Assembly (NCBI GenBank): GCA_900618425.1
Contig: UZAN01040045.1
Location: forward strand, 31,827-95,826
From: Echinostoma caproni
Lineage: Eukaryota; Platyhelminthes; Trematoda; Plagiorchiida; Echinostomatidae
Direction of reading: 5' to 3'
Length of the DNA stretch: 64,000 nt
Each line of letters starts with the position of its first letter. The stretch's first letter is position 1. Below the pieces are notes generated by a model that saw nothing but the letters and a program-made list of their open reading frames with translations, did no database searches and was not told the origin of the DNA. Positions 61,801-64,000 of the stretch are shown here, in pieces. A program made the position numbers and the translations under genes.

Positions 61801-62583
61801 GTATACCGTAATGTGATCCCCAACGTGTAATTTCGTAAATGCGATCAGCACTTCAGGAAAATAGCAACAATAAGAAATTAAACACAAAAAATATTGCTAT
61901 TCCTGCTACCCACTGTTTTCCATTGTAATTGTTTATTCTTCTTTAAACTTCGTTCTGTATACCAATGCACCTATCCAGTGCTTCTGTTGTGGTGTTGGCA
62001 CCATGCTTAGTCGCAAGCCGGTGATATATATATATATTGTATGGCATACTGAAAGAAACGTGGAGGAAACAATGACTTGTGTTCCCTTAAGACTACTTTA
62101 TATATTACAAATGTGGAACAAGAGTTTTCGGCAGTAAATTTCGGATATACAGTTACAATGCTTTTTCAAGTTAAAAGGGCATTCTTGTGAGTACTGTACG
62201 TTAAATAAATGCAAGTATACTAACGGGATAAGAAAACTGTTTGGCGTCAAGTATTCATTGGTGTGAAGCATGCTAGGAAAATGTAATTGATGCATCAATT
62301 TCCATGAATGAAGAAAATACTGCACCTCAACATAAGCTGAAGATTCAGCCAAAGTGTCTACCATCTGGCGCGCGATCGGGCCGTTGACCACATTGCCTTC
62401 AAGCATAGACAACAGCATGATCATCAATTCTTTCTGTAGATTGAGAAATTCGCGTAACAAATCCAGTTGATCCGGATCGCGACTCAGTTTGTCTTGCATT
62501 TGAGCTGAGACGTATATGAACCCTCCAACCGCATCCCAAAGTCGACTATGTGCGAGAGCCAGCTGATTGCCCAAACAGGGACC
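43230..62583 (-). CDS. RyR: Ryanodine receptor, C-terminal 17 exons (partial gene)
   Basis: This is the 3' part of the gene for the ryanodine receptor, the tetrameric calcium-release channel of the endoplasmic and sarcoplasmic reticulum. In muscle it couples excitation to contraction. Seventeen exons (listed separately) encode about 1,004 residues ending in a stop codon, against about 5,000 residues for the full family. In order they give a conserved helical segment, two EF-hands, a divergent hydrophobic region, S1-S6 with the GGGIGDE filter, and a CxxC...H...H zinc finger. All introns have GT/AG ends. The exon lengths sum to a whole number of codons if one base is restored at 53,446. The family match is very strong along the whole length and is closest in feel to arthropod receptors. 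The first exons lie beyond the right edge. The introns carry several repeats and a 714-bp gap. Confidence 0.95.
45136..45187 (-). CDS. RyR: RyR exon 16 of 17 in window
   Basis: This 52-bp exon encodes [17 protein letters not shown] after completing a split Met codon from the previous exon. It lies between a TTTTAG acceptor and a GTAAGT donor. The helix is part of the C-terminal domain just after the zinc finger. Confidence 0.95.
45405..45800 (-). repeat. Approximately 400-bp dispersed repeat, inverted copy in RyR intron
   Basis: Its reverse complement matches 63,490-63,910 over about 400 bases with gaps. Shared blocks are CAATCGCATTC, TTCGGCC, ACCCCGTCCAGTC, GAACCCGG and GATCGATAAATCAGTCAC. 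It lies in the intron before exon 16. A G-homopolymer near 45,605 sits inside it. The element class is unknown. Confidence 0.75.
46056..46221 (-). CDS. RyR: RyR exon 15 of 17: end of S6 and zinc finger
   Basis: This 166-bp exon starts in a split Gly codon and reads [15 protein letters not shown], the cytoplasmic end of S6. [15 protein letters not shown] and [11 protein letters not shown] follow. The CxxC and the two histidines have exactly the spacing of the C-terminal zinc site in mammalian RyR. It ends at GTAAGT inside a Met codon. Confidence 0.96.
46831..46860. repeat. (TA)n microsatellite at gap edge
   Basis: Fifteen AT units run up to the gap, inside the intron between RyR exons 14 and 15. 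Confidence 0.9.
46862..47575. other. Assembly gap (714 N)
   Basis: The gap lies wholly within an RyR intron. The exons on both sides join in phase across it, so no coding sequence needs to be missing. Confidence 0.99.
48111..48267 (-). CDS. RyR: RyR exon 14 of 17: selectivity filter and S6
   Basis: This 157-bp exon begins [12 protein letters not shown] and continues into the filter GGGIGDE (48,211-48,231). The S6 pore helix follows ([19 protein letters not shown]). The acceptor is TTTTTTAG and the donor GTTTGT. This is the most diagnostic exon for an RyR, and all filter residues are intact. Confidence 0.97.
49610..49741 (-). CDS. RyR: RyR exon 13 of 17: S5 helix and turret
   Basis: This 132-bp exon (44 codons, phase 0 at both ends) gives [20 protein letters not shown], then [20 protein letters not shown]. 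The first part is S5 and the second the luminal loop before the pore. The donor is GTACGT. Confidence 0.95.
50496..50642 (-). CDS. RyR: RyR exon 12 of 17: S3, S4 and S4-S5 linker
   Basis: This 147-bp exon (49 codons) reads [20 protein letters not shown], then [16 protein letters not shown], and ends SVTHNGKQ before GTAAGC. The HLLDVA and THNGKQ blocks are invariant family signatures. Confidence 0.96.
51290..51362 (-). repeat. Short dispersed repeat, copy 2
   Basis: On the minus strand this reads GGAAATGTTTGTGATAACCA and continues like the copy at 7,860. It lies in the intron between RyR exons 11 and 12. Confidence 0.6.
51710..51770 (-). CDS. RyR: RyR exon 11 of 17: start of S3
   Basis: This 61-bp exon completes a Met codon and then encodes [20 protein letters not shown]. 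It matches the family's YQxWKxGVxFTDN block leading into S3. The acceptor is GTTTTAG and the donor GTAAGT. Confidence 0.93.
52238..52521 (-). CDS. RyR: RyR exon 10 of 17: S2-S3 cytoplasmic domain
   Basis: This 284-bp exon begins [20 protein letters not shown] and includes [16 protein letters not shown] and [13 protein letters not shown], then RLLGMD. It is the well-conserved cytoplasmic domain between S2 and S3. The end ([12 protein letters not shown]) is variable in the family. The donor GTGAGT splits a Met codon. Confidence 0.95.
53320..53594 (-). CDS. RyR: RyR exon 9 of 17: acidic/Gly loop and S2, frame broken at N
   Basis: This 275-bp exon starts [20 protein letters not shown] after S1, passes through a loop rich in glycine and acidic residues, and ends with S2 ([15 protein letters not shown], then YYYLK). 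Flanking exons require a length divisible by three, but the exon is one base short. The frame changes exactly at the ambiguous base 53,446, within a local CGAACCC-type repeat. An assembly error is much more likely than a real lesion. Confidence 0.9.
53595..55893. other. RyR intron 8-9, nothing recognised
   Basis: This 2.3-kb intron is AT-rich. I found no gene or identifiable mobile element in it. Confidence 0.5.
55894..56141 (-). CDS. RyR: RyR exon 8 of 17: S1 helix
   Basis: This 248-bp exon carries a charged linker ([18 protein letters not shown]) and then FASNFYRFK and the S1 helix [18 protein letters not shown]. It corresponds to the family's SRNFYxLRxLALxLAFxINFxLLFYK. The donor is GTAATG. 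Confidence 0.95.
56260..56443 (-). CDS. RyR: RyR exon 7 of 17: variable linker
   Basis: This 184-bp exon encodes [20 protein letters not shown], then [19 protein letters not shown] and a Ser/Thr/Pro-rich end. It lies in the fast-evolving linker before S1, so homology cannot confirm it. Phase and open frame support it. The acceptor chosen is TTTCCAAG at 56,444-56,451. CAG/TGG nine bases further in would also keep the frame, and the open frame extends upstream to about 56,670. Confidence 0.7.
57213..57542 (-). CDS. RyR: RyR exon 6 of 17: divergent hydrophobic region
   Basis: This 330-bp exon (110 codons) begins [18 protein letters not shown]. It contains a hydrophobic stretch ([16 protein letters not shown], then [12 protein letters not shown]) and a charged tail with [16 protein letters not shown]. 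Its place and hydrophobicity match the auxiliary membrane-associated region upstream of S1. Sequence identity to other phyla is low. The acceptor is TTCACAG and the donor GTAAGT. Confidence 0.85.
57898..58207 (-). CDS. RyR: RyR exon 5 of 17: conserved U-motif-type segment
   Basis: This 310-bp exon reads [52 protein letters not shown] and [15 protein letters not shown]. It matches one of the best conserved cytosolic stretches of RyR, just after the EF-hands. The acceptor is TATATCAG and the donor GTAAGC. Confidence 0.96.
58544..58705 (-). CDS. RyR: RyR exon 4 of 17: second EF-hand
   Basis: This 162-bp exon contains the EF-hand loop [12 protein letters not shown] (58,639-58,674), then [20 protein letters not shown] and [10 protein letters not shown]. 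Loop positions 1, 3, 5, 9 and 12 all carry oxygen ligands (D, N, D, D, E). The region after it is near-identical across animals. Confidence 0.96.
58706..60520. other. RyR intron 3-4, nothing recognised
   Basis: This is a 1.8-kb AT-rich intron without an identifiable gene or repeat. Confidence 0.5.
60521..60600 (-). CDS. RyR: RyR exon 3 of 17: first EF-hand
   Basis: This 80-bp exon encodes [20 protein letters not shown], then QQKTYTA. The loop [12 protein letters not shown] (60,559-60,594) has D, N, D, S and E at positions 1, 3, 5, 9 and 12, a canonical calcium-binding loop. The acceptor is TATTTCAG and the donor GTAAGT. Confidence 0.95.
61026..61091 (-). CDS. RyR: RyR exon 2 of 17
   Basis: This 66-bp exon encodes 22 residues starting [19 protein letters not shown], matching the family's MILKFFDMFLKLKDLTSSD just before the EF-hands. 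The acceptor is CCTTTTGCAG and the donor GTATGT. Confidence 0.95.
61440..61560 (+). repeat. Short dispersed repeat, copy 3 (diverged)
   Basis: This stretch aligns loosely with 7,868-8,000 through TGTAATGATCGCCAAAAA, CACTGG and GCTGTTTCTTCC, then CAGTCAGCAGTGC. It lies in the intron between RyR exons 1 and 2. Confidence 0.45.
61900..62036 (+). mobile_element. 5'-truncated RTE-like LINE tail ending in (TA)n
   Basis: GGCACCATGCTTAGTCGCAA, followed by GCCGGTG and a short TA run, matches the tail of the LINE at about 15,475-15,503. Only the 3' untranslated end is present, as is common for LINE insertions that stop early. It lies in the RyR intron between exons 1 and 2. Confidence 0.65.
62326..62583 (-). 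CDS. RyR: RyR exon 1 of 17 in window
   Basis: This 258-bp exon (86 codons, phase 0 at both ends) reads [20 protein letters not shown], then [31 protein letters not shown] and ESSAYVE. It matches the highly conserved [22 protein letters not shown] block. The acceptor is TTTAATCAG and the donor GTGCAG. Upstream exons were not found within the remaining 1.4 kb and must lie outside. Confidence 0.96.
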
Positions 62584-63489
62584 CTGATTAAATTTAAAGA
62601 GATAAAAGGAACGTACCATATATGAATGAAAAATTAAATACATTCTGCTTCCCCTTTGAAGTTCAGAGAAATCAGGCGTTCATATAACAATCATACAAAC
62701 ACATAGCGAATTTCGCCATGTAGAGAGCAAGTCAAGCGTAACCTGGAAAATTGGTTGTATCTCATCGGCAATGCGAATCCATAAACTCCACCGAGGACCG
62801 AACCAGTGGCATTACAGATAAAAAGCGGGCATACTACACACTCGACCACCGGGTAGCTGATCAAATTGTATTTTGTCGTTTCTTTATACACAGCATACCC
62901 AGCCCACCTTTGTAAGCTTCTTGCGGGTGTCACAGCGCGCTGATTTCAGCACTAGCCTCCGGGATTATGACTGGTTTGAAAGCATTCCTAACCTGACTGA
63001 TGGTTAGTGCACAATTCTGCGTATGTTTCCCAAAACCCCAGGAATGACGCGTGGGGCCAGACCAACTGTTTGTCTCAAGCAGAGAAAGCTGAAAACAAAT
63101 GTAACAACTTTGCTTCAGCAAATGAACAGACAACTAAGTAGGAATGGAGGGGCGTGGGTTAGTATGTTGCTATCATGATTGGCTATTTTATCAACTTTCG
63201 CCGAACGAAAAGGCAAATTAACCGCAGCTGGATTTTCCAAACAGCAGCGCTTATGATCTCTAGAATCACCCGATATGTACAAACTTGTTCCTTGTCCACC
63301 TCTGCCATCAACAGTTAGCCTCGATTGCTTGATCCCTTTCGTTATTTTCTTACAAAGCCGTGAACAAAAATGTGATCATAAAACAACTAGAGCACGAGAG
63401 ACATGGCTCCGCCAAAGATCTGTGCTCCATACCTTTTCAATTTCAAGTGAAACCGTTGTAACTTCAAGCGAATACACCGTAACTTAGAG
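62584..63489. other. RyR upstream intron sequence, nothing firm
   Basis: The next upstream exon should end in a peptide like LTEYIQ. I could not find it here, so this is probably intron. Confidence 0.5.
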
Positions 63490-63910
63490 GGAAACCAGTC
63501 AATCGCATTCTACCAGGAACCCAAGAAATGGATTGGTTCTTCGGCCGTCAAAAGTAACCGATTGGACCGGATCTATCGAAACCCCGTCCAGTCGGACTGA
63601 ACTAATTCCTCTATAGACAAACAAAAGTACTTTTGAGTGAGTCACCGAGCTAGGATGAAAGTTTCCGTGGGGTGGGGTTTGACTATTCGTCCTCCCCCTC
63701 TGTCCCACCCGTTTTTATGTGAACTTTATACGAGAATGAACAAACCCGGTGGCAAACGGTCTCGGTCGGCCGAGGTAGGAAGCGAATCACGTCAAAATGC
63801 ATCGATAAATCAGTCACCATGCTTAGGTGTGAATGTCGGAATGAATAATTCTATAAATGAGTTCAGTCCAGGCCCCCAGTAGACTGGTGGGTAAGTTCCG
63901 TTAAGGGAGA
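63490..63910 (+). repeat. Approximately 400-bp dispersed repeat, second copy
   Basis: This copy matches the reverse complement of 45,405-45,800. It includes CAATCGCATTC, TTCGGCC, ACCCCGTCCAGTC, ATGAACAAACCCGG and CATCGATAAATCAGTCACCA. No protein domain was recognised. Confidence 0.75.
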
Positions 63911-64000
63911 GGTCCCCTCAAAAAACACCGATTCCTTCGAGCCAAAGGCATTTACCCAAAAATCTCTGACATTGAAAGACATACTTGGCAAGATAACGAT

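Noticed and set aside
62993..63088. Possible further RyR exon (GKHTQNCALTISQ before a GTTAGG)
   Set aside because: It has a weak donor, and the peptide only vaguely recalls the expected block. The expected LTEYIQ end is missing.
1..64000. CRISPR arrays, operons, prophage or bacterial defence genes
   Set aside because: No regularly spaced repeats or prokaryotic gene arrangement occur. Introns and LINEs show a eukaryotic genome.

Overview
The window looks like animal nuclear DNA, most probably from a parasitic flatworm (digenean trematode). It is AT-rich, has long introns with GT/AG borders, holds many decayed non-LTR retrotransposons and a Penelope-like element, and contains assembly gaps. 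Its one well-supported host gene is a ryanodine receptor whose C-terminus resembles invertebrate receptors. The species cannot be named from the sequence.

Region 1 (1 to about 43,200) is a transposon graveyard with no convincing complete host gene. In order it holds: an internally deleted mariner with both terminal repeats and TA target sites (284-1024); one candidate orphan exon (4431-4689); a tRNA-like SINE (from 9800); a decayed RTE-like LINE on the plus strand (12.4-15.5 kb); a Jockey/CR1-like LINE remnant (16.1-18.0 kb); a GATA-type microsatellite; a foldback hairpin (18.8 kb); a second RTE-like LINE on the minus strand (20.5-23.9 kb), running into a gap; a near-perfect hairpin at the gap edge (24.5 kb); a second, larger foldback (25.8-26.4 kb); a broken DNA-transposase-like gene of a family I recognise but cannot name (32.6-33.6 kb); a minus-strand tRNA-like element; a second gap; a Penelope-like remnant (35.8-36.6 kb); a CR1-like LINE (37.1-39.4 kb); and a long inverted repeat pair (40.1 and 42.0 kb).

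Region 2 (43,230 to 62,583, minus strand) carries the last 17 coding exons of a ryanodine receptor (RyR), the intracellular calcium-release channel. The exons encode about 1,004 residues: a conserved helical segment, two EF-hands, a hydrophobic divergent region, S1 to S6 with the GGGIGDE selectivity filter, the C-terminal zinc finger and the stop codon. All exon phases agree except in one exon, where an ambiguous base at 53446 coincides with a one-base frame break that is almost certainly an assembly error. The N-terminal four fifths of the protein must lie to the right of the window.

Region 3 is the introns and the right flank. They contain further repeats: an approximately 400-bp inverted pair at 45.4-45.8 and 63.5-63.9 kb, a short dispersed repeat seen three times, and a 5'-truncated LINE tail ending in (TA)n.

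I found no convincing new multi-gene system. The points most worth a second look are the two canonical EF-hand loops in the RyR, the unnamed transposase family, the compact mariner deletion derivative and the foldback families.
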